From contig JALAGR010000194.1 in assembly GCA_022712335.1 (NCBI GenBank), positions 1 through 5,683 of the forward strand: DNA of 5,683 nucleotides. The letters are read 5' to 3'. The translations under genes were made by a program, and so were the position numbers. Within the stretch, counting starts at the first letter, position 1. Each line of letters opens with the position of its first letter. Under the pieces are notes generated by a model. It saw only the letters and a program-made list of their open reading frames with translations. It searched no databases and was not told where the DNA came from. This stretch comes from Pediococcus sp. Lineage in GTDB: Bacteria > Bacillota > Bacilli > Lactobacillales > Lactobacillaceae. Shown here one piece after another: positions 1-5,683 of this stretch.

Positions 1-33
1 GATTAGATGTTCCCATCTTTTATTCCTAATAGT

Positions 34-47
34 TGGAAGCGCTTTTG
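34..47 (+). promoter_or_regulatory. cre-like site (candidate CcpA binding site) upstream of manX
   Basis: The sequence TGGAAGCGCTTTTG matches the cre consensus TGWAARCGYTWNCW at 11 of 14 positions, including the central AAGCGCTT core. Mismatches are at positions 3, 13 and 14. Catabolite control of mannose PTS operons by CcpA is known in several Firmicutes. The same bases (TTGG, ten bases, then GA) weakly resemble a sigma-54 -24/-12 element, so the assignment is ambiguous. I prefer cre because the -12 GC is missing. Confidence 0.5.
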
Positions 48-61
48 ATGAAAAAGTTTTA

Positions 62-80
62 ATTTGAAATAGTTTCAAAT
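62..80. repeat. perfect 8-bp inverted repeat in the manX leader, candidate operator or RNA hairpin
   Basis: ATTTGAAA and TTTCAAAT form a perfect inverted repeat separated by TAG. This is a typical size for a dimeric regulator operator, and it lies about 100 bases upstream of manX. It could be a LevR binding site, another regulator's site, or a weak stem-loop in the leader RNA. The repeat is seen directly; its function is inferred. Confidence 0.4.
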
Positions 81-93
81 GCAACGAATATTC

Positions 94-111
94 AACTTAG
101 ATTTTTAAGTT
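94..111. repeat. second inverted repeat in the manX leader
   Basis: AACTTA and TAAGTT are perfect 6-bp inverted arms around GATTTT. A further G-T wobble pair would give a 7-bp stem with a four-base loop. The arms are AT-rich, so an RNA hairpin would be only marginally stable. It lies 13 bases downstream of the 62-80 repeat. Confidence 0.25.
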
Positions 112-165
112 ACAGGTTTTAGAACTTATTTTATTTATTTTGATTAAGCTGTAACAATATAATAT

Positions 166-171
166 GGGAGG
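166..171 (+). promoter_or_regulatory. manX ribosome binding site
   Basis: GGGAGG lies 11 bases before the ATG at 183. It supports that start, although the spacing is longer than the usual 6-9 bases. A TATAAT at 158-163 immediately before it is too close to act as the -10 box for this gene, since transcription would begin inside the ribosome binding site. The motif lies mostly in the loop of a possible stem formed by 149-155 and 171-178. Confidence 0.7.
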
Positions 172-182
172 TATACAGACAG

Positions 183-1154
183 ATGGTTGGAATTATCATT
201 GCTAGTCACGGCGAATTTGCTAAAGGTATTTTGCAATCAGGTTCAATGATCTTCGGTGAACAAGAAGACGTTAAAGCTGTTACATTAATGCCAAGTGAAG
301 GCCCTGACGATCTCAGAGCAAAACTTCAAGAAGCAGTTGCTTCTTTTAGTAACCAAGACGAAGTATTATTCTTAGTCGACCTATGGGGAGGCACTCCATT
401 CAATCAAGTTAATAACTTGTTTGAAGAACATAAGGACAAATGGGCAATCGTTGCCGGTTTGAACTTGCCAATGTTGATTGAAGCTTATGCTTCACGTTTA
501 TCAATGGAATCAGCACAAGAAATTGCTGCTCATATCATTGAAACTGCTAAAGAAGGGGTTAAGGTTCGTCCTGAAGCTCTTCAACCAGAAGAAGCTCCTA
601 AGGCTGCTGAAGCAGCACCAGTTAGTTCTGGACGCCCTGGACACTTCGATTACGTATTAGCTCGTATTGATACTCGTTTGCTTCATGGACAAGTTGCTAC
701 AGCTTGGACGAAGACAACAAAACCAGATCGTATCATCGTTGTTTCTGACAACGTTGCTAAGGACGAATTACGTTCTTCAATGATCAAACAAGCTGCTCCA
801 TCTGGTGTTAAGGCACATATCGTTCCTATCGACCAAATGATCAAACTTGCTAAAGATGATCAACACTTTGGTGGAACACGAGCAATGCTATTGTTCGAAA
901 CACCACAAGATGCTTTAAAGGCAATCGAAGGTGGCGTTCCACTTGAATCATTGAACGTTGGTTCAATGGCACATTCACCTGGTAAAGTTCAACCTAACAA
1001 GGTATTGGCTTTCGACCAAGATGATATTGACACTTACAAGAAGTTGGAAGATATGAATGTTGAACTTGATGTTCGTAAAGTTCCTACTGATTCAAAAGAC
1101 AATATGGATGCAATTATGAAGAAAGCTCAAGACGAGCTTAACGCAAAAAAATAA
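183..1154 (+). CDS. manX: mannose-family PTS EIIAB subunit (ManX/ManL)
   Basis: This is the cytoplasmic phosphoryl-transfer subunit of a mannose/glucose-type PTS. HPr~P phosphorylates the IIA domain, which passes the phosphate to the IIB domain and then to the incoming sugar. The protein has 323 residues, the usual length of the fused EIIAB form. The IIA domain spans about residues 1-125, with the active His9 in IIASHGEFA and the conserved [10 protein letters not shown] (Asp66). A Glu/Ala/Pro-rich linker covers about 130-153. The IIB domain spans about 156-323, with the active His168 in [11 protein letters not shown]. The start is the ATG after GGGAGG. It is the first gene of manXYZ, 26 bases before manY. 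Its codon use is biased to GCT, GGT, CGT and AAC, as expected for a highly expressed gene. The family call is firm; the exact sugar range cannot be read from sequence. Confidence 0.97.
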   Translation: MVGIIIASHGEFAKGILQSGSMIFGEQEDVKAVTLMPSEGPDDLRAKLQEAVASFSNQDEVLFLVDLWGGTPFNQVNNLFEEHKDKWAIVAGLNLPMLIEAYASRLSMESAQEIAAHIIETAKEGVKVRPEALQPEEAPKAAEAAPVSSGRPGHFDYVLARIDTRLLHGQVATAWTKTTKPDRIIVVSDNVAKDELRSSMIKQAAPSGVKAHIVPIDQMIKLAKDDQHFGGTRAMLLFETPQDALKAIEGGVPLESLNVGSMAHSPGKVQPNKVLAFDQDDIDTYKKLEDMNVELDVRKVPTDSKDNMDAIMKKAQDELNAKK

Positions 1155-1180
1155 TTTAATTAAACGGAGGATTAATAATC

Positions 1181-1987
1181 ATGGCATTGAATGCAATTCA
1201 AATGATTTTAGTCGTTATCGTAGCGTTTTTAGCTGGTGTGGAAGGTATCTTGGATCAATTCCATTTCCACCAACCAGTAATCGCATGTACTTTAATCGGC
1301 TTAGTAACTGGTAACTTAGTACCTTGCCTTATTTTAGGTGGTTCACTTCAAATGATCGCTCTTGGATGGGCTAACGTTGGGGCTGCTGTAGCTCCCGATG
1401 CTGCTTTGGCTTCTGTAGCTTCTGCTATTATTTTAGTTTTAGGTGGCCAAGGTAAAGACGGTGTTTCATCAGCTATCGCACTTGCTGTTCCTCTAGCTGT
1501 AGCTGGACTACTATTAACAATCATCGCTCGTACACTTGCAACTCTTATCGTTCACGTTATGGATGCTGCTGCTAAAGAAGGTAGCTTTGGTAAACTTGAA
1601 GCATGGCACTATGTTGCTATCTGTATGCAAGGTTTACGTATCGCTATCCCAGCTGGCTTGATTCTTGCAATCGGTGCTGGCCCTGTACGTGGTTTACTTG
1701 CTGCTATGCCTGCTTGGTTGACAGATGGTCTATCAGTTGGTGGTGGTATGGTTGTTGCCGTTGGTTACGCAATGGTTATCAACATGATGGCTACAAAAGA
1801 AGTTTGGCCATTCTTCGCACTTGGTTTCGTTTTAGCAACTATTCCTGATTTGACACTTATCGCTTTAGGTACAATCGGTATTGCATTGGCTCTTATTTAC
1901 TTAACACTTTCAAAAATGGGTGGTTCAAGTAACGGAGGCAATTCAGGTTCCGGTGATCCGCTCGGCGATATTATCGATAAATACTAA
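1181..1987 (+). CDS. manY: mannose-family PTS EIIC membrane subunit (ManY/ManM)
   Basis: This is the sugar-translocating integral membrane subunit, which works as a complex with ManZ and receives phosphate from ManX-IIB. The 268-residue protein is almost wholly hydrophobic, with segments at roughly 3-22, 30-62, 66-88, 97-126, 143-166, 186-204 and 208-244. Family landmarks include the segment FHFHQPVIACTLIGLVTGNL and the polar stretch GGSLQMIALGWANVGAA. The motif GGQGKDG at residues 88-94 matches the GGQGxxG signature described for EIIC proteins that act as receptors for class IIa bacteriocins. The C-terminus ends in an unusual Gly/Ser/Asn-rich tail (about 247-259). The start ATG has GGAGG ten bases upstream. 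The gene is co-transcribed with manX and manZ, judging by the short gaps and the absence of a terminator between them. Confidence 0.97.
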   Translation: MALNAIQMILVVIVAFLAGVEGILDQFHFHQPVIACTLIGLVTGNLVPCLILGGSLQMIALGWANVGAAVAPDAALASVASAIILVLGGQGKDGVSSAIALAVPLAVAGLLLTIIARTLATLIVHVMDAAAKEGSFGKLEAWHYVAICMQGLRIAIPAGLILAIGAGPVRGLLAAMPAWLTDGLSVGGGMVVAVGYAMVINMMATKEVWPFFALGFVLATIPDLTLIALGTIGIALALIYLTLSKMGGSSNGGNSGSGDPLGDIIDKY

Positions 1988-2004
1988 AAGGAGGCCAACA
2001 GAAA

Positions 2005-2916
2005 ATGCAAGAAAAAGTTCAATTAACTAAAAAAGATCGTATTCATGTTTGGCTACGTTCAACATTCCTTCAAGGTTCATGGAACTACGAACGTATGCAA
2101 AATGGTGGTTGGGCATACACATTAATCCCAGCTCTTAAAAAATTGTACAAGACTAAAGAAGACCGTGCCGCAGCTTTGACTCGTCACATGGAATTCTTTA
2201 ACACTCACCCATACTTAGCTGCACCTATCCTTGGTGTAACAATGTCTCTTGAAGAAGAACGCGCTAATGGTGCTCCAATTGATGACGTTGCTATCCAAGG
2301 GGTTAAAGTTGGTATGATGGGACCTCTTGCTGGTGTTGGTGACCCAGTTTTCTGGTTCACAGTTAAGCCAATCATCGGTGCTTTGGCTGCTTCACTTGCT
2401 TTGGGTGGTAACATCCTTGGCCCAATTCTTTACTTCGTACTTTGGAATGCCATCCGTATGGGATTCACATGGTATACACAAGAATTTGGTTACAAAGCTG
2501 GTTCAAAGATTACAGAAGATATGTCTGGTGGTTTACTACAAGATGTTACTAAGGGTGCTTCAATCCTTGGTATGTTCATTCTTGGTTCATTGATTAACCG
2601 TTGGGTTACTGTTAAGTTCACACCAGTTGTTTCAACTGTTAAACAAAGTAAAGGTGCTTACATCGAATGGAATCATCTTTCAAGTGGTGCTAAGGGAATC
2701 CAAGAAGCATTGCAACAACAAGCTGCTGGACTTTCATTAACTCCAGAAAAAGTTACTACATTACAAGATAACTTAGATCAATTGATCCCAGGTCTTGCTG
2801 GATTACTTCTAACACTTCTTTGCATGTGGTTACTTAAGAAGGGTGTTTCACCTATCGTTGTTATCTTTGGTTTATTCATCGTCGGTGTTGTACTTCACGT
2901 GCTTCACGTTATGTAA
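2005..2916 (+). CDS. manZ: mannose-family PTS EIID membrane subunit (ManZ/ManN)
   Basis: EIID is the second membrane subunit, found only in the mannose PTS family, and forms the translocation complex with EIIC. The 303-residue protein opens with an amphipathic cytoplasmic part containing the family pattern RSTFLQGSWNYERMQNGGW (residues 18-36). The segment GVKVGMMGPLAGVGDPVFW (99-117) is also conserved. Hydrophobic segments follow at about 119-157, 184-203, 261-277 and 282-301. Between them lies a hydrophilic stretch (about 205-260) that is typically longer in Gram-positive EIID than in the E. coli protein; this fits the total length. AAAAGGAGG 10 bases before the ATG fixes the start. Two TAA codons in a row end the gene, and a terminator follows. 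It completes manXYZ. Confidence 0.97.
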   Translation: MQEKVQLTKKDRIHVWLRSTFLQGSWNYERMQNGGWAYTLIPALKKLYKTKEDRAAALTRHMEFFNTHPYLAAPILGVTMSLEEERANGAPIDDVAIQGVKVGMMGPLAGVGDPVFWFTVKPIIGALAASLALGGNILGPILYFVLWNAIRMGFTWYTQEFGYKAGSKITEDMSGGLLQDVTKGASILGMFILGSLINRWVTVKFTPVVSTVKQSKGAYIEWNHLSSGAKGIQEALQQQAAGLSLTPEKVTTLQDNLDQLIPGLAGLLLTLLCMWLLKKGVSPIVVIFGLFIVGVVLHVLHVM

Positions 2917-2928
2917 TAAACTTAAATT

Positions 2929-2957
2929 AAGTCTGGGCTGTAGCCTAGGCTTTTTTT
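2929..2957 (+). terminator. intrinsic terminator of the manXYZ operon
   Basis: AAGTCTGGGC (2929-2938) pairs with GCCTAGGCTT (2943-2952) through a ten-base stem with two G-T wobbles and a TGTA loop. It is followed by an uninterrupted run of seven T (2951-2957). It lies 12 bases after the manZ stop and separates the PTS genes from manO, although some read-through is possible. Confidence 0.85.
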
Positions 2958-2967
2958 ATTAAAGTTT

Positions 2968-2996
2968 TTGGTGAAATGTACTGCAAGTATTATAAT
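2968..2996 (+). promoter_or_regulatory. sigma-A-type promoter of manO
   Basis: A perfect -10 box TATAAT lies at 2991-2996, with a weak -35 box TTGGTG at 2968-2973 spaced by 17 bases. Transcription would start near 3003, about 20 bases before the manO start, leaving room for the GGAG ribosome binding site at 3013-3016. It sits directly after the operon terminator, so manO probably has its own transcript independent of sigma-54. Confidence 0.65.
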
Positions 2997-3024
2997 GGGT
3001 AAAAAGAAGAATGGAGTAATTTGA

Positions 3025-3405
3025 ATGGCGCAATCAATTAACACAAAAGCAGATTTAGTAATCGATGCTACCTCGTTTTTAGGGATGTCAGATTACGGTA
3101 AAATTATGATTGGTGATCATGGATTTGAATTTTTCGATAATCGTAATGTAGAAAATTTCATTCAAATTCCTTGGGAGGAAGTTGATGAAGTAATTGCTTC
3201 CTTAGTTTTCGGCGGAAGATGGATCCCACGTTTTGCGGTTAAGACAAAACGTAATGGAACATACAGCTTTGCTTCTAAGAAACCACATGAAGTATTAAGA
3301 GAAATCAGAAAGCACGTCGATGCTGATCGCATGGTTCGTTCACTAGGCGTTTGGGATGTTATCAAGCGTGGTGTGATGGGGATTTTTAAGCGTAAGGCGA
3401 AATAG
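3025..3405 (+). CDS. manO: DUF956 family protein, ManO-like accessory of the mannose PTS
   Basis: This small protein of 126 residues is almost always encoded next to mannose PTS operons in lactobacilli, streptococci and Listeria. The family is known as DUF956 or ManO and is thought to modulate expression or activity of the transporter; its biochemical role is not settled. There is no signal peptide or membrane segment. Recognisable stretches are YGKIMIGDHGFEFFDNRNVE (about 24-43), IPWEEVDEV (48-56) and GGRWIPRFAVKTK (63-75), a beta-rich pattern compatible with a PH-like fold. The last 14 residues are strongly basic (KRGVMGIFKRKAK) and could contact the membrane or nucleic acid, which is inference. 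GGAG at 3013-3016 supports the ATG. It is flanked by its own promoter and terminators on both sides, so it appears monocistronic. I assign the family from recognised sequence pattern and context. Confidence 0.88.
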   Translation: MAQSINTKADLVIDATSFLGMSDYGKIMIGDHGFEFFDNRNVENFIQIPWEEVDEVIASLVFGGRWIPRFAVKTKRNGTYSFASKKPHEVLREIRKHVDADRMVRSLGVWDVIKRGVMGIFKRKAK

Positions 3406-3411
3406 AAGTTG

Positions 3412-3457
3412 AAACTATGTTCAAAGTGGTTAGGCTACTTTGAGCATAGTTTTTTTT
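3412..3457 (+). terminator. strong intrinsic terminator after manO
   Basis: An 18-bp stem is formed by 3412-3429 and 3435-3452, with only two G-T wobbles and a five-base TTAGG loop. A run of eight T follows (3450-3457). It starts seven bases after the manO stop. The A run on the left arm could let it work to some extent on the opposite strand too, but no gene is seen there. Confidence 0.92.
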
Positions 3458-3463
3458 ATACGT

Positions 3464-3477
3464 TGAAAACGCTTCTT
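3464..3477 (+). promoter_or_regulatory. cre site (CcpA) upstream of levR
   Basis: TGAAAACGCTTCTT matches the cre consensus TGWAARCGYTWNCW at 13 of 14 positions; only position 13 differs. It lies 62 bases before the levR start, where bound CcpA would overlap or adjoin the promoter. TTGAAA at 3463-3468 inside it could serve as a -35 box, but no good -10 box lies at the right distance. The likely effect is carbon catabolite control of the regulator gene. Confidence 0.65.
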
Positions 3478-3493
3478 TTAAAAGTGTGTTAAA

Positions 3494-3524
3494 CTGTATT
3501 GTATCAATTAGTGTATTAATACAG
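3494..3524. repeat. inverted repeat and perfect palindrome before levR, candidate operator
   Basis: TGTATTAATACA at 3512-3523 is a perfect 12-bp palindrome. A further TGTATT at 3495-3500 makes CTGTATT (3494-3500) and AATACAG (3518-3524) a wider 7-bp inverted repeat. The TGTATT copies begin 17 bases apart. The block lies between the cre and the levR start and may also include a -10 box (TATTAA, 3514-3519). It looks like an operator for a dimeric regulator, but which one is unknown. Confidence 0.4.
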
Positions 3525-3530
3525 ATGCGT

Positions 3531-3535
3531 GGTGA
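3531..3535 (+). promoter_or_regulatory. levR ribosome binding site
   Basis: GGTGA, four bases before the ATG at 3540, is a modest Shine-Dalgarno match. It decides between two in-frame starts. The earlier ATG at 3525 (which would add MRGEK) has no ribosome binding site in front of it and directly abuts the palindrome. Confidence 0.55.
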
Positions 3536-3539
3536 AAAA

Positions 3540-5683
3540 ATGAGAAGACAAGATAGAATTTATGAATACGTTATTGAAAATACACAATACGCTTCAGATG
3601 CTGAATTAAAAGAGAAAGCTGCGTTAACAACTTCTGTGATTGCAGATGCTTTGGATATCGCACGTAGTAATGTTAGTAAAGAATTAAATGAGTTAGTTCG
3701 TGAAAATAAATTATCAAAAATAAGTGGGCGACCGGTTCGTTATTGTCGACTTTTAGCAGAAAATCAAGTTGTTAATAATCATATTGCGCAAGATCCTTCT
3801 AGTTATCATATTGAAGATGGAATCAGTGGAATGGATCTCGGGAAAAAGAAGTTAGCAGGTACTTTACAAGAGCCAGCACAACCAACGATGCAAGGTGAGC
3901 ATACTAATATTTTCGATCGGATGATTGGTAAAAGTCGTAGTATGCATAACCAAATTGAACAGGCAAAAGCGGCGATGCTTTATCCGCCACGAGGATTAAA
4001 TACGTTAATTATTGGGCCTACTGGTTCTGGTAAAACGTATTTTGCCAATGCAATGTTTGAATTTGCACAGAAAAAGGGGTTGTTAGATGATCATCAACAA
4101 CTAGTAACCTTTAACTGTGCAGATTATGCGCATAATCCTGAGTTATTAATGTCCCATTTATTTGGGTATGTTCAAGGCGCATTTACGGGTGCCAATGATG
4201 AGCAAGATGGTTTGATCCAAGAGGCTGATGGTGGGATGCTTTTCCTCGATGAAGTTCATCGACTACCTCCAGAAGGTCAGGAAATGATTTTCTATTTCAT
4301 GGACCACGGGACTTACAATCGTTTAGGTGAAACGTCTAAAAATCATCATGCGAACGTTCGGTTAGTTTGTGCAACAACGGAAGATCCTGAAAGTTCATTA
4401 TTACAAACTTTCGTACGTCGAATTCCAATTACAATTCAATTACCAGCCTTCAACAAGCGAAGTCCAGAGGAACGGATTGATTTGCTACGTTCCTTAGTGA
4501 CGATTGAAGCTAATCGAACGAATAAAGAGATTACGTTGACAGAGGACGTTGTTCAAGCCTTACTTGGGAGTGTTACATATGGTAACGTTGGACAATTGAA
4601 ATCTAACATTCAGTTGGTTTGTGCAAAAGGTTTTCTGAATAATATTGAAAACGAAGGCGAAATCATGATTACGGCAGATGACTTACCATCGAACATTAAA
4701 GATGGGCTGTTAAATCTGGCGTCGAACCGAGCTGAATTAGGGGCGATTTCTAAGCTGCTTGAGCCTTATATGGTAATTAAGCCTGGTTCATCCTATGCAA
4801 CGCCAGTTAGTCGTAAAGATAGCTATGAATTGCCTTATAACCTATATGAAATTATCGGTGATAAGGCGATGATGTTGCGTGAAGAAGGCCTAGACCAAGA
4901 AAACATTAATAATTTCATCACCACGGATATTAACTTGCATTTGAAGTCCTTCTATAAGGATGATCCAGATACGTTGCATGCTGAAAATAAATTAGCAGAA
5001 ATTGTGGATAAAGGAATTATTGATTTTGCTAAGCAAATTCAGCCTAAAGTGGAAAACCGACTTGATTACCATTTCAAAGAGAACTTTATTTATGCGATGA
5101 GCTTGCATATCAGTTCTTTCATTAAACGAATTCAATCGGGAAAACCAATGCGATTGATGGGTAACGATTTGGTAGCGATGGTTAAAGATTATCCCCAAGA
5201 GCTCGATGTTGCTAAATCAATCAAAGAAATGTTGGAACAACGCTATGGTATGCCAATCCCAGAATCGGAAAGCTATTATTTAGCAGTTCTGCTAATTTCA
5301 TTAAAGACGGTGCCAACTAGCAACGGTCAGGTTGGAATCGTGGTGGCTGCCCATGGAACCAGCACAGCCAGTTCGATGACTCAGGTGGTTTCACAACTTC
5401 TATCAGATAACTCGGTTCAATCGTTTGATATGCCGCTGGATATGAACCCGCAAACTGCCTATAAAGGTATCGTAGATCGGGTTCGAGCTGCTGATCAAGG
5501 TGAAGGAGTGCTTTTGTTAGTTGATATGGGATCCTTGAGTACTTTTGGCTCGAAAATCACTGAAGAGACCCAAATACCAGTTAAAGTAATTGATATGGTA
5601 ACAACGGCAATGGTGCTCGAAGCGACGCGGAAAGCTTCTTTTATTGATAGTGATTTAAATGATATTTATGCTGAACTACGTGA
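3540..5683 (+). CDS. levR: LevR/ManR-family sigma-54-dependent PTS-regulated activator (3' end missing)
   Basis: This activator of mannose-family PTS operons is open for 714 codons and cut by the window edge; full-length relatives have over 900 residues. A winged-helix DNA-binding region covers about residues 1-72. The AAA+ sigma-54 interaction domain spans about 125-375, with Walker A GPTGSGKT (159-166), the sigma-54 contact loop GAFTGA (213-218), Walker B LFLDE (234-238), RRIP (293-296) and the sensor II-like GNVGQL (348-353). A PRD-type region follows at about 460-590, with His523 in AMSLHISSF. Its second half (ESESYYLAVLLISL) lacks the second histidine usual in PRDs. An EIIA-Man-like domain starts near 597, with His605 in VAAHGTS and Asp662 in LVDMGS, mirroring His9 and Asp66 of ManX. 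In B. subtilis LevR the equivalent EIIA histidine is phosphorylated by HPr. The EIIB-like and second PRD domains would lie beyond the window. Codon use (CGA, CGG, TCG, ACG) is less biased than in manXYZ, as usual for a regulator. Confidence 0.94.
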   Translation, partial: MRRQDRIYEYVIENTQYASDAELKEKAALTTSVIADALDIARSNVSKELNELVRENKLSKISGRPVRYCRLLAENQVVNNHIAQDPSSYHIEDGISGMDLGKKKLAGTLQEPAQPTMQGEHTNIFDRMIGKSRSMHNQIEQAKAAMLYPPRGLNTLIIGPTGSGKTYFANAMFEFAQKKGLLDDHQQLVTFNCADYAHNPELLMSHLFGYVQGAFTGANDEQDGLIQEADGGMLFLDEVHRLPPEGQEMIFYFMDHGTYNRLGETSKNHHANVRLVCATTEDPESSLLQTFVRRIPITIQLPAFNKRSPEERIDLLRSLVTIEANRTNKEITLTEDVVQALLGSVTYGNVGQLKSNIQLVCAKGFLNNIENEGEIMITADDLPSNIKDGLLNLASNRAELGAISKLLEPYMVIKPGSSYATPVSRKDSYELPYNLYEIIGDKAMMLREEGLDQENINNFITTDINLHLKSFYKDDPDTLHAENKLAEIVDKGIIDFAKQIQPKVENRLDYHFKENFIYAMSLHISSFIKRIQSGKPMRLMGNDLVAMVKDYPQELDVAKSIKEMLEQRYGMPIPESESYYLAVLLISLKTVPTSNGQVGIVVAAHGTSTASSMTQVVSQLLSDNSVQSFDMPLDMNPQTAYKGIVDRVRAADQGEGVLLLVDMGSLSTFGSKITEETQIPVKVIDMVTTAMVLEATRKASFIDSDLNDIYAELR

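Noticed and set aside
5..22. Short hairpin AGATG-TTCC-CATCT followed by TTTTA, possibly the terminator of an upstream gene
   Set aside because: The stem is only five base pairs with a short T run, and the window starts too close to see any upstream gene.
64..92. Sigma-A promoter TTGAAA-N17-AATATT in the manX leader
   Set aside because: The -10 box matches only four of six bases and the -35 box is part of the inverted repeat, so it is too weak in AT-rich DNA to list.
158..163. TATAAT as a -10 box for manX
   Set aside because: Transcription would start within the ribosome binding site, and no -35 box lies at 16-18 bases.
3162..3365. Open frame on the minus strand inside manO
   Set aside because: It has no ribosome binding site or recognisable protein pattern, and manO in the sense frame is clearly coding.
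3525..3539. Earlier in-frame ATG for levR
   Set aside because: No Shine-Dalgarno sequence precedes it, whereas GGTGA precedes the ATG at 3540.
4992..5198. Open frame on the minus strand inside levR
   Set aside because: It lies wholly inside the well-conserved PRD coding region and has no supporting signals.

Overview
This window carries a mannose-family (EII-Man) sugar phosphotransferase operon and its regulators, all on the + strand. The organism is very probably a low-GC Gram-positive lactic acid bacterium of the family Lactobacillaceae. The reasons are the AT-rich intergenic DNA, strong GGAGG ribosome binding sites, CcpA-type cre sites, a fused EIIAB subunit followed by EIIC and EIID, a DUF956 (ManO) gene, and a LevR/ManR regulator. 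The genus cannot be fixed from sequence reading alone.

Layout: positions 1-182 are a non-coding leader. It holds a cre-like site, several inverted repeats and the manX ribosome binding site. Next come manX (EIIAB, 183-1154), manY (EIIC, 1181-1987) and manZ (EIID, 2005-2916), with gaps of 26 and 17 bases and an intrinsic terminator at 2929-2957. A small gene of the DUF956/ManO family follows (3025-3405), with its own sigma-A-type promoter and a very strong terminator at 3412-3457. A 13/14 cre match and a 12-bp perfect palindrome then precede levR (from 3540), which runs off the right edge after 714 codons.

How the genes work together: HPr~P phosphorylates His9 in the IIA domain of ManX. The phosphate passes to His168 in its IIB domain and then to the sugar (mannose, glucose, glucosamine and similar) as it enters through the ManY-ManZ membrane complex. 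LevR is a sigma-54-dependent activator whose activity is set by PTS phosphorylation of its PRD and EIIA-like domains. The transporter's own phosphorylation state would thus feed back on transcription of its operon. The cre sites suggest additional CcpA control of both the operon and levR. ManO is a small accessory protein thought to tune the system.

I see no wholly new system. The points worth a second look are: the absence of a convincing -24/-12 promoter in the visible leader although LevR has an intact GAFTGA motif; the stack of inverted repeats in that leader; the palindrome and cre in front of levR; the separate transcription unit for manO; and the GGQGKDG bacteriocin-receptor signature in ManY.
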